Shown here: one piece after another, positions 44,534-58,900 of the stretch | Layout: each line of letters starts with the position of its first letter | How positions within the stretch are numbered: position 1 is the stretch's first letter | NCBI GenBank assembly: GCA_940671915.1 | Contig: CALNVZ010002433.1 | Coordinates: 522,289 to 586,288 of the forward strand | Direction of reading: 5' to 3' | From: Paracentrotus lividus | Lineage: Eukaryota; Echinodermata; Echinoidea; Camarodonta; Echinidae | Length of the DNA: 64,000 nt | Translations under genes and position numbers: made by a program | Notes under the pieces: model-generated | What the model saw: only the letters and a program-made list of their open reading frames with translations | Databases searched by the model: none | What the model was told of the DNA's origin: nothing

Positions 44534-47500
44534 AAAAACCATGGTGATAATGATGATGATGGTGATGATTGTGATGAGGATGGTACATAGTATTTATGTT
44601 GATGATAGTGGTAATTATTTTGATGAAGATGATGTAGATTATTAAGATTGTGATTATTATAATGTTGGTGATGGATATTATGCTAAGTGTAATGGTGATG
44701 AGGATGATGATGGTGATGATAATTATGATGAAGAGGGTGATGATGATCTTAACTGTAATGATGATGTCGATAGTGATGTTGCTAATGATGACAAAATGAA
44801 TATATTTCTAATTTATTCATTGATATTTTTCAGATAATGAGGAACGTGCAAGAAGCATCCACCAAGATAGTCAACACAACTGGTTTAAATGCAAGACTAC
44901 TAGTGCCTTCATCTTTCATTGTAAGTACAATTTGCATTTATTACTTACGGTACAATGAACATTTAATTGCATCCAATGATGATATGAGAATATGGTTATA
45001 TAGAGAGTTTTGAAACCTCATCTCCAGAGTGACTCTGTATAGAATATCAATTGATAAATTTATTTAAAAACTAACTCATACAATGTTTGATTATACTCAA
45101 TATGCCTCGAGTCACCCAGGGTTTTTCTCTGCAATATTTTACTCGTCTATGTTTGTTATGCATTACAAATCACCACATTATAATCAACATCATTATCTAC
45201 CTTTCACCTCAATCATGTATAATATTCAAATTTCTGATTTCATCATGATAACTTCATAGGAGAATGCAGAGTCTGTGGGTATCAGCCTTGTACCCATCAA
45301 TGGGGGTCTTGTTGCACCCAGTAGGGCTAACCACCAACCCCTTACCCCAGAGGAGACCCGTGGTGGGGTTGACACCCCTGACACAGCCACGCCCGATGAT
45401 CCTATGGAAACAGAGGGGTAAGTAATTCACCCCTTTGGTGATCCAACCTACTCCGGCAAAGATCAATTACTTGACATGATTTGTTTTGTTGTCAAGGCTG
45501 ATAATTGTATGTAAAAGTAAAACGTGAGTCTTTTAGTGATATATTAAGGATTACATATCAATGTCTTCCTTGATTATTTATTTTTGACAGCTATAATGTT
45601 TCAGAATAGCTTGGCAAAAGCTGAGATATACACTGTACATCTACATCTAGTGTTGGCACCATGACATTTAGTACAGCGAAAATTGCTCTGTGGTCAAACC
45701 CCCATGCTCATAAAATGAATGGACATAGACTAAACTCATATTCTGACTGTAACCCTAAAACTGTATCTGAGATGATAGAGCTTGGAGGAAATGTATTCAT
45801 ACAATGTACCATGTTGCACTTTGCAATCTGTGGCAAAATCACTTTATAAATTACTACTATTACATGTAGGGTTCATACGGGTCATGGAAAAGCTGGAAAG
45901 TTATGGAATTTTGCTATCTTGTGTTTCAAGCCTTGAAAGTCATGGAAAATCTATTTTCCATTGAAAAGTCATGGAATATCATAATCCCTGACATGTATTT
46001 ACATGCTTCACCTTTAAAAAGCGGGTACTTGGTAGGATTCGTTCATTGTGTGTCCCTTGAAAATCGCAGCTGGGAGTGAATCCTGTCACTTTAGTAATAA
46101 TATGAAAATCACTCTGATTGGTTTAATTACTTCATGTATGTAAAATATTATTATTAGTAGTATTATTATTTTAATTATTTATGTTAATGATACCTTGATT
46201 GATCTCTGTATTTTCAGGCTTGATGACTTGGAGGATGTTGTGAGAGCATCCAAGTACTGCAAGGAACGGTCTTACTCGTCCTGCATCTCAGCTGATGAGA
46301 CAGACAGCGGTGCTCAAGATGTTAATCAAAATGGAGTCACCCTGGAGGTAGGCTCATTTAACCCATTGACGACTGGAACCGGGTATTTCCTGTATTTATA
46401 CCAATGGGAATGAGAGAAGTCAGTCGTCAAAGGGTTAATACAATGATGAATGTGTTTTTAAACCAGGTGGCGTCCAACAAAGAACCTAAGGAGACTTAGA
46501 GCTACACCTAAACTTTAAGTGCATCCTGTATTTAACGCACAATATCATTGATAGACTTCTCAGTGGCGCGCATCGCCTGAGCATGTTCTGACCAATGAGG
46601 TGATGCTTGATATACATGTACAACATGCCATTAGGGATTTAAGTGTTATAACACTTTGTGAAACATCCCCTGGTCTTGTACAGGTCTCGCTAAAAATGCT
46701 ACATTCTGCTGTTGCACTAAAAGCTATACATCAATAAATTACTATACATGTATTTATATTTGTCATTTACCACTAATTAATACTCACATATTGGAACAAT
46801 AAATATGCAATAACAGTGTGAGAGAAGGAGGAAAATGGTTTATTATCCGCAATGTATTATGAACAAGAACCTCTACTTTCAATTTTTAGGTTTGCTTTTG
46901 TTTATATAAATCATTCTATAACAGATGCATGAATATGAGTTTCTATGGCTTATTCTCAAACCTTCAATGAACAATGTATCACCCTTTTAATAATGATGAT
47001 GATTGTGAGTGTTTATCAATATTTTTGTATTCATTAAAAAAATGTGTGTCTTTTGGCTTTTTATCTTCCTTACATCTGTTTAAACATTAAAAGTTAAAAT
47101 AAACCTAAAAATGTAGCATCAAAAGTTTCTCTACTTAATTTGTAAATGCAGTTCAATTTCAAATTAGTAGTTATTCATCATAAAAAGTTCCTTCTTATTG
47201 TTTGTTTTAATACTAATTCATCACTTTTTATCTCTCGTTTGTACATGTATATAAAACACAATACCATATATGCAATTCTGTCGTAAAACCTGTCTGAAAC
47301 ATTTATGCGTTTATACATGTAGGTCTAACTCAAAACATGCTTACTATGATTTTTCTACTTTTAGAACCTCTTCAGGCCAAAAATAATTGAGTAGACAAAT
47401 TTTCATGTTCTCTAATTTGTATTCATAAGCCTTCTTCAAGTGCCTATGGTGGTATCTCACTTCGCGGAGATGGATTTGGGACTACTTGACACGGTTTTGA

Positions 47501-50500
47501 AATCTCTGTGACGGAAAAAAAACTATCGGAGATGTCTCCGCAACGTCTCGGCAACAAATGTCAAAACCGTCTCAGAGTAATCCCAAATCTGTCTCAAATC
47601 CGTATCCGCGAAGTGAGATACCACCATCAGTGACAAATGCTTACATTTACCTGTTGGGAGACATTGTATTTTGAGGATTGTTACGATCGAACAGTCCATA
47701 TTGTTTGTCTGACCTAGCAACAACAACTTTTCTTTTTCAATCTGGCTATAGAAACAATATTCTGTAACAGCTGAATTGTAATTGTTTGTCACTATAGGCA
47801 AAAGTGTTTAAACTATTAAATTTATTTAAATGCCTCACATTCATCTAATTCAGCAAAATTAACTCTACAAACTGCACTTTATTTTCTCTTAAAACCAGGT
47901 TGATGGATTCCGTTCCCTGACTAATCTGATCCCTGCCATTGCTGGCACCTCTCTTTATCCCCTCTCCCCTTCTTCTTCTCAGGCAAGTGTACTGTAATAT
48001 CACCTTCATTCATATATGTCCTGCTGCATCAAAACCACCAATTAGTTGCTGTAATTACTTTTTTTTTTTCATGAATTTCCGATAACGCATGGAGTGATCC
48101 AACCGTTTTATTAACATTTAACATATTGGAAATATTGATAGTATCGTGTCAATGTATAGAAGAAAAAAGTTGTGTGCCTGATATACAAAAATGCATCTCA
48201 TGATCATTTTATTGCTGGCACACCACATGTATCCTTTGCCAAATTAGAGTTTTATGAGATGGGATAATCAGATCCCATATGAATCTGGTTCATTGCACAA
48301 TCAAACATCCTTTTTATTCATTTAAAAAAACATTTGTTTTATTTTAAGGACGTTGCACAATTATATTCCTGTGTATCTTGACTGCGCATCCTGGCCGTGC
48401 ATGATTAATACGTCACAATGGAAAAATACTCGGCGCTCATGGACAATCCAGCGCTCAAAGAGTTAAAAGAAATAAACTGTATAAAGATGCTATTTATTTC
48501 TTCTCTTTGTTCATTATTTACTAATACTTGCAAAGATATGTAAAGCATTTATGTTGTTGCGTGTTCGTCATTTTCTACAGATTGCGATGGATATGACATT
48601 ATTGTGAATATTTGGGAGCATGATTTTGAAACATCCATAATTGAGATAGAGTTTTCATACTTTTGCGTGTTTTGGGTGGTTTTCAAGCCGATTCGCAACT
48701 ATTCCGGCACCAATATTCTGAAAAAGAGCACATGGACCCCCAGTTTTTATTACTCCTACTCTTTTAGTATGCATTCCTCTACAACTTTTTTGATAAAAAT
48801 GACATGGATTTGGCATTAAGTGCAGTTTAAACTGTACTTTTTTTAAAATTTCATGTAGATTCCAAGCCTCCAAGCGTGTATTAATTGTCATTGTACGCAC
48901 CATTTTTTGCAACATAAGAGCGCTGCTGGCTCAAAAATAGTATACAGGTGTCCTGTATACACTTTGCAACAAATCTGTATTTTTCAATTTTGATACTGTA
49001 AAGTTGATTTTAACTCGTTTGTTGAAATCGTGAGGTCTCATATCAATTCTAGTTAAACTTAGAGGAAGAGGCGCTATCACTCTACGCAAATCAAACGCTG
49101 CCATAGACATTTTGTATTTTGCACAGTTTTTTTCACTTTTTTTCTTGATTATGGCGAGCAACTACCTTTTCAAAGAAATATCAACTTGAAAAATTACGTT
49201 AAGAGTCTTTTTTCAAAAATAGGAATGACTTACTGCAAAGGGGAAAAAAGTCCTGTTCACTTTGTCAATTCGAAATCCTATCAGATCAAATTCCTGTACA
49301 ATATGGAATTTTGCTCTCAAAATAGCTCATACGCCACATAATTATCTTCCTGGAACGCATAATTATATTAACAGCTTATGATCAAGCCGTTTTTAAAGCT
49401 TGAATTCTCACCTTTCCAGAGATGGTAAATTCATTTCGATTGGTTAAAAAAAGTCCTGTCACTTTGAACATTGTCACAAACGAATCTTTACTCGATGGGT
49501 TCATTTCCGCATATCACATGCACTATCGCATGTGGACGGCGTCTTCGCAAGATGTGACAAGTCACTATTTATATCAATAATCGTAGGAACATCAATCTAT
49601 TGAAATAAAGATTCTGATTACAAACTTTAGCACAATGGTGTTATAGGCTTGCCAAAATGTATTTTCCCCAATCTGTCTGAGCATCTACCTACGAAAACTA
49701 TGATAAAGTTCAATTATTTATTTCATGTCCATGAGAAATTAGCTCGAACGGATCGACTGACCAGCCATTTTACCACAGGGAAGTTTTCTTAGGCGAGTTT
49801 TGTTACGCTAAGTAATAATTGCATGCAGTTGTCAATCGGTCGCTTCCGCCGTTATAGCGCGGGTTTTGTTGACATTAATGTAGAACCGTATAATTTTCTG
49901 CCGCGCTCAGTTGTATTTCCACAAACATTGAATGTAATGTTGCTTTCCCCTCCTCAAATAATGGACGCGTCTTTATGTTAAGATTTAATGTCATACGTTA
50001 GGTTTACATTTCACGTGGAGTAGAATTGATATGAATAGAGGCCAAATGTTAAATTCTGCATATTATCTTACATCCATCCACATATGACAACTTCAAAGTC
50101 CCATAGAAAATAAAGTAAGCACATGAACCTTATTATTTTGGCATTTTTGGCATACATACTCCATACAAATTTGGGGAATGTCCTTAAGTATTCTTGTTGT
50201 TTAGATTAGATTTATTGTTGGATAATCCAGTTCTTGTCATAAATGCATGCTCCCTCTCTATATCCACCTGTCTCATCTAATCCTCTGACATAAATATCAT
50301 CATTCAATACAATGTTAACTTGTTATACAATTCTTTATCTAATCTGATAATAACCAATTATTATGTATGAAGGAATCCTTATCTAATCCCGTGATACATG
50401 TATATGTGCAGAATTTTAACTGCACTTTTTGATTAATAGCGTGATATTTTTAAACTGATGAATAGAAATTAAAAAAGCACTCAACTCTTAGACCCTTGCA

Positions 50501-52956
50501 AATTTTCAATAGTTCCATATCGCGAAAATTTTGGCTTATAAAATATTTGTGTAGTTCTATTATTTATGAGTGACCTGATGCATGTATATATTCTTTGCCA
50601 ATATCACATTTATACCTCCTAGTGTATTTTTTACAGGAATAAACCTGTCAAATCTCTCCTAATACATGTATTTTAGTGTATCTATTTTGGGGCTATGAAT
50701 ATGTAATACACATTTGAGTAATGTACATGTTCATTTGCAAGTACTCATAGATTGCCAGATTAAACAATGATGAATTCAGAAAAGAATTATGTCTTGACAT
50801 TTCATTTACCATATATAAATATAATTGGTGAACCTGAATGTATCTGCATTGATATTTTTAGACACTTTTATCTAGCAATTGCACTGACACTTGCACAAGT
50901 TGCCCTTTCATCATGATATTTATGCTGTACTACAAGTAAGACGTTAACATTAAGAATGTTCTTTGTTCTGTAGTCTGACAAGGTGTATGGTCGTACGTGA
51001 GGTTCAGATAGCCATGGTAAAGAGAGGATCAAACTAAGATCTCCACTACAGGTAATATTTGTCGGTCTGTGTCAAAAATGTACAGTTGAAAAAATAATTT
51101 AGGTATGAAATATTTTAATAATGTGAGTATGTGGTATCAAAATAAAGCCAAAGATTTCCCTTGCTGATGCGCTTTGTTCTGTATTATTTGCTTTCGTAAA
51201 ACAAAAGTTATGCTAAATTTTGTGCTACGACGAAATAATCGAAATTGACCACTTCACGGCCATTCACGACCTACAATGTATACACAAAGGCATGGGACGG
51301 CGTGCGAAAAATTGATTTTTCTTGATTGTAGAAAACTAGTCATATCTCAAAAATTACAGCATCAAATGTGATGAAAAAATTGTAGGTGAAATTCTGATCT
51401 TCCTGCTTTATGAAAATACCAAACAATAGCAGGCTGTGATTAATCTTCATACTATAGAAAAATGTTTTCCACTTGTACCATTTTATTTGACACAGACTGT
51501 GGCTTTTCAAAGCTGTGAGCAGTACAAATAATGTGTTTGTTTGGATTTTAGTTCACCCAATTTCTTGGTATTCATATCAAGAGTGAAAAAAGAATTATTA
51601 TTGTCCCTTTGTGTTTTTTAAAAATAATTTATCAAGAATTATCAATTAAAACTATCTTTCCTCTCAATGTGAAATTATTTTAGTCTGTTGATGCCCTCAT
51701 CAAATAATCATACCTGTAGCTAAAATAATAATTGTAAAGCGCTTAGAGATGAAATTGTTTCATATTAGGCGCTATATAAGAAGCTACTATTAATATTACT
51801 ATTACTATTAAAAATGAAGAAAAATCTGTGAAAAAAGTATTTTTGTTACATTAACATTTCAAAGGTTGCATCTGAATACAGTACGGTAGCAAACTATTTG
51901 GTTACACGACCTCTGTTCTTGCAACAGTTGCTTGGGGCTTTTATTTTCTATTATAAGATATAGGGTTACAATAGGGTTTATGTTAGGCCTAGGGTTAAGT
52001 TTAAGATATGGTGTATTGTAGTTGATATTGGTCACTTGATTAGTGTATGGAAATTACAACAGAGCAATTGTCATGGAATAAAAATATTCTTGTACAAAAT
52101 AGTTGGATTATCACAGCAAACATGATAGAAATCTTTCTATCGCTCTTTCTCTATTTGCTCTCTCTGCTCTCTTCTCTCTTTTCTGATTCTTTCTGTTCAC
52201 TCTTTTTTTCTCTCTCTCTTCTCTTTTTCTCTCCCTCTCTGTCTTTCTGTCTCTTCTTTTCTCTTTTTTTCTTGTCGATCTCTCTGTCTCTGTCCCTCTG
52301 CCTGAGCAGGTAGCCAACCACTGTTTGGTGGCTGTGCAGCTGTTCTACAAGAAGCTAGACCTGCAGACCCTCCATGGTGCTATCATACCGGGATTAGATG
52401 AAGAAGAGTTCACTAGTATGGGTATCATCCAGCCAGAAGAGGTGATGGATATACCAGTCATAGTGGCCTACCATGCTGGCATCTACGCCTGTCCTGTTGA
52501 CCAGGGGTAAGACAATGATGTAGATGATGACAATAGTGGTGATGGTGGTGGAGATGATGATAATGATGATAGAGATGATGATGGTAATGATGATGATGAT
52601 GATGATGATAATGATGGTGAGGATGATGATATTGATTAAAAAGTTTGTGATGATAATAATGATCATGGTGATGGTGATGAAGGAGAAGATGATACTTATA
52701 GTGAAGATAATGATGGGGATTGTGATGGTGATGATGATGGTGATGATGATGATGATGATGTTGATAATAATAATCTACAAGAAGCTAGATCTGCAGACCC
52801 TCCATGGCGCTATCATACCAGGGTTTAATAGATGAAGAAGAGTTCACCAGTCTTGGTATCATCCAGCCAGAAGAGGTGATGGATATACCAGTCATAGTGG
52901 CCTACCATGCTGGCATCTATGCCTGTCCTGTCGACCAGGGGTAAGACAATGATAAA

Positions 52957-52990
<34 letters not shown>

Positions 52991-55900
52991 GTGGTGGTGA
53001 TAGTTGTGTTGATAATCCTTATCATGATGGGTATTGTAGAATATTATTATTATTATAGAAATAATGGTGGTAATAATGATAATGATGATCGTAATCATGT
53101 TGATTGATGATGATGATGATGATGATGAAGATAATAATGTTGATAATGATGATGATACGGGAAAAATGTGGTGGTGGTGGTGGTTATGATGGTGATGGTG
53201 ATAGTGATAGTGATGAGGATGATTATCGTGGAGGTGATGATGATGGGTGCTGATGATGATTGTAATGATTTATGTTTTAAATAAAGTTACTGATTCTCTA
53301 CTTACATGTAGCTGTTGTCTTTTCATGCAATGTGAAATATAAAAGCATTTGTGATCTCTGCCTTTTGTGCAATGCACATGCTGCATTCCCATTTCACACC
53401 ATACTCAGACTTGACTATCATGCTTATACTTTCCCAATTCCGATCAATGAATTAATATTACATGCAGGTACAAGCATTTGTACATAATCATTCTCATGCA
53501 CAAATTATTAATGTGTCTTGTCATTCACATCAAGAAACTAATCTCATACTCGGCCATTATCTGTTCATGCGGTAAAAATGCATGTAAGTGATCTCAGTCT
53601 CAATCGTGTTGTTCATACTTGTAGCTATGCTCATTTTTGTCCTATTCACATCAATAAATTTACATGTGATGCACAAACATCAATCATTCTCATGAACAAG
53701 GCGTGTGCTTGTGGGAAACGTTTGCATCTCTGCTGTTACCTTTTAATGCATTGTAAATGCATGCACCATTCACACCAATAAAGTGATCTGAGACTAGACC
53801 ATGTTGTTCATAACTACATGTATACTCATGCTTGTCCACTCATATCAATAGATTTATACAATGTACATGATGTACAAGCATTCTCATATTTGACTGGATC
53901 ATTTTCATGCACACAGTATGAACGGGGCATTTGTGCACGTATCGCATCTCTGCTATTATCTTTCCATGCAATGTAAATGCATGCACCATTCACACCAATG
54001 AGGTGATCTCAGACTTGAACGTGTTGTTCATAGTCATGCTCATGCTTGTCCTAATCACATCAATAAATTTATACATTCTACTAGTCATGTTGGACTGGAT
54101 AATTTTCATGCACAAAGTATGAACAGGGCATATGTTACTCTTGTGCATCTCTGCTATGATCTTTCCATGCAATGTAAATGCATGCACCATTCACACCAAT
54201 AAAGTGATCTCAGACTTGACCATGTTGTTCATAGTCATGTTCATACTTGTCCTATTCACATCAATAAATTTATACCTTCTTCTGCCATGTTGGACTGTGG
54301 ATCATTTCCATGCAAAAAGTATGAACGGGGCATTTGTGCACCTATCGCATCTCTGCTATTATCTTTCCATGCAATGTAAATGCATGCACCATTCACACCA
54401 ATGAGGTGATCTCAGACTTGACCATGTTGTTCATAGTCATGTTCATACTTGTCCTATTCACATCAATAAATTTATACATCCTACTGTCATGTTGGACTGG
54501 ATAATTTTCATGCACAAAGTATGAACAGGGCATATGTTACTCTCATGCATCTCTGCTATTATCTTTCCATGCAATGTAAATGCATGCACCATTCACACCA
54601 ATAAAGTGATCTCAGACTTGACCATGTTGTTCATAGATACGGCGTGAGTGAGAAGCCCATCCTATGGAGAGACCTACAGGAACCAGCTGAGATGTCCTAC
54701 CTTTGTCCTTCTACCAAGAGAGGTGCCCTTCCACCATTCTACTTCAAGGTCAGTACCCCGTTCATACTGAAAATTTGACTCCGAATTGTTTGAAAGTGCC
54801 AAAGGTTTAGGCCCATTTGTAGTAATGTACATTTGTAACTCTAAGGCCATTGCCCACTTTTTGACTTTCAGTCATATGACTCAACAACTTTAGGTATGAA
54901 ATAACTGTTATACACGTGTATTTTGTACGCGCTGTTTTATTTTGGATCCAAAGTCGGTTAGTCGTGCGACCAAAAGTTCTAAAGTATGCGCTGGCCTTTG
55001 GTTGAATTAAAAAAAATAATAAATTTTAAATTAAAAAAAAAAAAGTTATATATTTTTGTTTATTTTACCCTTCACAAAATGATAGAAATATATGTTTGTA
55101 CAGTATGCTAAATTCACTAAGATTTTGATTGTATGATACATGCTCATGTACATGTGTAAATATGTTATTTTAATCGTTCAAGACCTAAAGAGTGAAAAGA
55201 ATACACAGGTGATATTTTTATCGTGAACTATTTTTTAAATTGATACCAGCAATCCTCTAGTAACAAATAATTGTTCAGTCTTACTCCTTTGAATATTGGC
55301 TATTACTGCACCTTTAAAAACTGTGCTTATTTTTATCTCCCATTTTTATTAATAAAAATAGATAAAATCAAATACACAATTAATAAAAAGATGTTTTTTT
55401 TTTTGTATACATGTAGATATTTGTATTTGATTTGAATGTTCTTTTTCTATAACTTTGTATAGGTGAAGAGGAAAGATGAGAAGATCCCCCGTCCAGAGGG
55501 GCTAGAAGACGCCCCTTGTTACACCCTAAACCTCTACCCACCGGTCACGTTACATAACTATCTCCCCTATGATGTTGTCTACACCCTAGAGGTGAGTCAT
55601 GAAGATATTGAAGATCCAGGGCAGCTACATGTAGAAGATGCCTCTTGATACACCCTAAACCTTTTCCTACATGTCACATAAAATGTCCCTCATGATGTCT
55701 TCTACACCTAGATTTTAGCTACCAGTTTATCATGGTTTCCAAAACTCCTAGCTCCTCTTAATGTAGCAGAAATCTTTCAACATCTTTGAACAAACAACGA
55801 CTGGTAATCTTCTACTCGCTTGATTTCTAAAAGGCATTCAAAACATACTTGTTTGTTTTTTTCGTCTTGTAACAACATTTTGAAACAATGAGGGGGAGGT

Positions 55901-58900
55901 CATATACATGTATGAGAGTTTTGGTATACTTTTATTTAATGGGTTTAGAGACTACTGATTTAATATGATCATGAATAATTGAAGATGCTAGTACTAGATG
56001 TTCCTATGTTATAGTGCAGTCAGACCGGCCAGACCGACCTCAAACCAACTAACAAACAAACCATCTTGAAATTTTCATTTAATTGTAGTTGGTTTGAGGC
56101 AGGTCTGACTGCACTATAACATAGGAACATCTAGTACTAGCATCTTCAATTTTATATGAAAATAAATATGAAGTGAACAATTGGGCAAATTAAAACATTT
56201 GTCTGTAGTCATCGTCATGCCCCACCCCTGGAAACTTGGTATTACATGTACTATATGAGAGTTTCATCCTCCTTTTCTTCTGGAAAAAATTGTTTGTTTT
56301 ACAGGAGACAGGTCTGAAGTTTTTGCTGAAAGGAGATAAGATGGCGATATATTCCACAGATTTGTCTGAACCACAGAGTATGAAAATCCAGGTCAGAATA
56401 CAGAAACTATATTTGGGAGAAGATTTTATTCTTGTTTTCTGATAGTAATGAGAATTGGTTAAAATACATGTAGATTGTGAATTTTCAGTTTCTGCTTCTA
56501 CATGTACATGACTGGTTTACTACAGAAATTGAAATAACCCAAATTGTAAACATATTTGCATAAATGAAGGAAAGAAGAAAAAATTATGTCATTTTCATTT
56601 ATTTATATTTATTTAAAATACACAATGGATGTACATGTACATATAAAAATAAAAACATCATTATGTCTAACATAAAGTATTTAACTTTAGGAATCAATAA
56701 AAATTGAAAACTTACATAATGTAATAAATATAAATGAATAAAAAAAAAAAAATAAGTACATGTAAAGCTGTGTCTTGTAGTGCCCAAATTAGAGCATGAT
56801 GACTTCACAGACAACACAATATGTGTAGAAAATAAATTTCCATATTGGATCTAAATTTGCTTCTTACATGTATTTTAACGTTCTGAACCTTCTGAAGTTG
56901 TAGCCACCAGGGCAGTACTCTGCATGTCGCTAATCTTAATATCAAATTTTCTTTTTCCTTCAGGTCAAACAGTATCTCTCTGCAAACTGGGAGGGCCACC
57001 TCCCTGTCTCTAGGGAGATGAAAACAACAGAATCCATCACCATGGCAACCAAACAGGTTCACTCGGACCAGCGCAAGTACCTGACGCTGTGGGCTCATAG
57101 CTCCAGCGAAGGTGGCTCATGGGATATCTTCCTCTACTCTCCGTACTGGTTCGTCAATAAATCAGAGCTCCCTGTTGAAATAAGGGTGAGAAACAAACAT
57201 TCACAGTCATGTACATGTATACAGTTGAGGCCAGAAGTTTACATACACCCAGGAAATTCAATGAAAATTGTTCACTTGCCAAACATAAAACTTTACTGTA
57301 TCTTTAAAATATCTATGCTATTATGACAAATTTGGTATCAAACAAAAGAGTATGTCATGCTCTTTCATTACATTGGTTTATTGTCAGGAGCTGAAGAATA
57401 TTGAGGTGTCATTTTTTTTCTCCCCAAAGATCTTCATATTAACCAAATAAAGAAAACAATATTACTTTTTTGCACAAAGGAAATTCGACTTGAAATATAC
57501 TTTAATCCCATCGCTATCCCAATCATGTGAAAGAGCCGAATACGCTCTTTTATTCGATACCAAATTTGTCATGGTAGTATTAATATTTCTGAAGATACAG
57601 TAAATTTTTATTATGTTTGGCAAGTGAACAATTTTCCTTGAATTCCCTGGGTGTAAGTAAACTTCTGGTCTCAAATGTATGTACATGTTGATTTTTAATA
57701 GAATGAAAAACTGCATAGATCTCCTGTTCACTGTAAAAAAAAAAAGAAAAAAAAAAGAGGACGAGGCCTTAATTTGTATGAATGAAATTTATATGGCCTT
57801 TCCAAAACCAGCTTACAAAGAAAAATATTCAAGAAAGAGGGAGAAGAGGAAAACAAATGGTCAGACATGACCTGTATGACAACGTTACATGGATTTTAAA
57901 TTTCAGCAATATAAACAACAAAAATAAATATGAAGTAAATTGCATACAAGCATAAAGATACCAGTTCAATATATCACACCTGAGTAAGAATAGTGTAGAG
58001 ATTGAATATTTTAACGAAGTTTATAATAAGGTTTATCCCAGGAGAGAGAAAAAAGGAGGTAGACAAAAAGGAGGGAGATTAGGACAGTTTTAGTAGAAAT
58101 TGTCTTGCAGGAACATTGTAACTTTTGTTACACATTTCAAAATGGTTTCACTATTTTTTTTAAATTCATTTATTTATTTTATTTCCAGGAAAAGGACAAC
58201 AAGAAATTACCCCGACTAGTGCCTGAGGATGACTAAAAGAAAAACTAGTTTCTGTTAAGAAGCTACATGTATCCTCACTAGTCGGGTTTACAATTACAAT
58301 GTACATTGTACATACCGAGTGAGTAAAAAAAAACTTTACACCTAGAAAAATGTCAGTAAAAAGAAAACCAAATAATAAATCCCAAATTATTTTACATATT
58401 TTGAAAGAGGAACGTCTCCCGCATCTTTTGGTACCATTTTTGTTTGGTATGTCTTTACGCTTGGATGAACACGACGCATTGTTTGCGAACATGTTAATTT
58501 CGAATTGTGCCAGAATTGGAGTAAAATCAAAACAACAAAAAGCTAAAAAAAGCAACTTCATCCTGATTAAAATAGCATAACTTTTTAACGAAAATGTCTT
58601 CCGCTTAATAACTTGGCAGGGGTATTGTTTCATATACTGACTACATTTTGTCTGAAAATGAGATAGATCTGTAGAGTCAGGCATGAGTGAGCACACGTCA
58701 AAGACAAGATAATCACTTTTCAAAAGTATTAAGAGGCCCTTTTTGGTCTGTCAGTGGCAATTTACTCTTTAATGTGTATTCAATCGTGCATTACTTCACG
58801 AGTCAATCTAATCTTCATACAAAATGTAGTCAATATGTGTAACAACACCCCTGCCAAGTTATTAAGCGGAAGACATTTTCGTTAAAAAGTTATGCTATTT

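Noticed and set aside
50998-51000. TGA as selenocysteine codon
   Set aside because: VPS13 is not a known selenoprotein and no SECIS-like element can be shown here.
53578-54404. Several open frames with similar sequence
   Set aside because: Translations of the 200-bp satellite.
58166-58723. 185-codon minus-strand frame
   Set aside because: Runs through the arm of a foldback element; the other arm gives related frames.
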